IMG/VR virus record: IMGVR_UViG_3300025704_000145
Location: 1 to 20,673 of that record
Reading direction: 5' to 3' (one strand)
DNA length: 20,673 nt
Origin: a virus
In this document: in pieces, positions 20,640 through 20,673 of the stretch
How positions within the stretch are numbered: the first letter of the stretch is position 1
Layout of the letters: each line of letters begins with the position of its first letter
Notes under the pieces: model-generated
What the model saw: the letters and a program-made list of their open reading frames with translations, nothing else
What the model was told of the DNA's origin: nothing
The model's database searches: none
Program-made: the position numbers and the translations under genes

Positions 20640-20673
20640 ATGACACAATACACAATCCCACGTTCGTGGACAA
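20640..20673 (+). CDS. Start of a gene cut by the window edge
   Basis: ATG at 20640 with the strongest Shine-Dalgarno sequence in the window (AGGAGG at about 20626-20631, 8 bases upstream). Only 11 residues are visible (MTQYTIPRSWT), too few to identify. The strong ribosome site suggests an abundant, perhaps structural, product. Confidence 0.6.
   Translation, partial: MTQYTIPRSWT

Noticed and set aside
1-20673. tRNA genes, CRISPR arrays, insertion sequences, attachment sites
   Set aside because: I saw no cloverleaf-like sequence, regularly spaced repeats, transposase or integrase in the window.

Overview
This window is part of the genome of a tailed phage with a T4-like (myovirus) core. The evidence is a run of recognisable T4 orthologues in near-T4 order: a small prohead core protein, gp21 protease, gp22 scaffold, gp23 major capsid protein, UvsY, UvsW, gp55 late sigma factor, gp47/gp46 recombination nuclease, gp45 clamp, gp44/gp62 clamp loader and RegA. 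The DNA is AT-rich. Gene content (CobS-like ATPase, BspA-like fibres, DUF5664 nucleotide hydrolase) resembles marine T4-like phages. The host cannot be fixed from the sequence; the early promoters look like ordinary bacterial sigma-70 promoters. Every convincing gene is on the + strand, genes are tightly packed, and there is no stretch over 300 bases without a gene.

Layout. (1) 1-1290: the 3' end of a BspA-like leucine-rich fibre or adhesin gene plus a small acidic partner. (2) 1317-4785: a late capsid operon (gp68-like, 21, 22, 23) from a TATAAATA promoter to a strong terminator. (3) 4787-7674: a tail-tube-fold protein, uvsY, uvsW and an unrecognised gene. (4) 7678-11664: the late sigma factor gene 55, a small DNA-ligase-Ia-like protein, 47, 46 and an orphan. 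(5) 11727-15373: a two-gene module with duplicated promoters, encoding an HExxH + VWA protein and a MoxR/CobS-type AAA+ ATPase. (6) 15387-19118: a DUF5664 nucleotide hydrolase, 45, a small acidic protein, 44, a short DUF2061 membrane protein not previously counted because of its size, 62, regA and a DUF1353 protein. (7) 19143-20673: a second BspA-like gene with its own small acidic partner, then the start of another gene.

How it fits together. gp55 directs RNA polymerase to TATAAATA late promoters, of which five good intergenic copies are visible, and in T4 needs the gp45 clamp, loaded by gp44/62. All of these parts are encoded here. UvsW, UvsY and gp46/47 supply recombination-dependent replication. 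Early and replication genes use a TTTACA-N17-TATAAT type promoter, often with TGG before the -10.

Most notable: several promoters are placed so that transcription should start at, or within a few bases of, the start codon, predicting leaderless mRNAs from both late and early promoters. Others are a perfect 17-bp inverted repeat that encloses a late promoter in front of regA, a perfect 15-bp inverted repeat inside the VWA coding region, a near-ideal promoter on the minus strand opposite the gene 55 promoter, and the HExxH-VWA/AAA+ module with a 28-bp promoter repeat.
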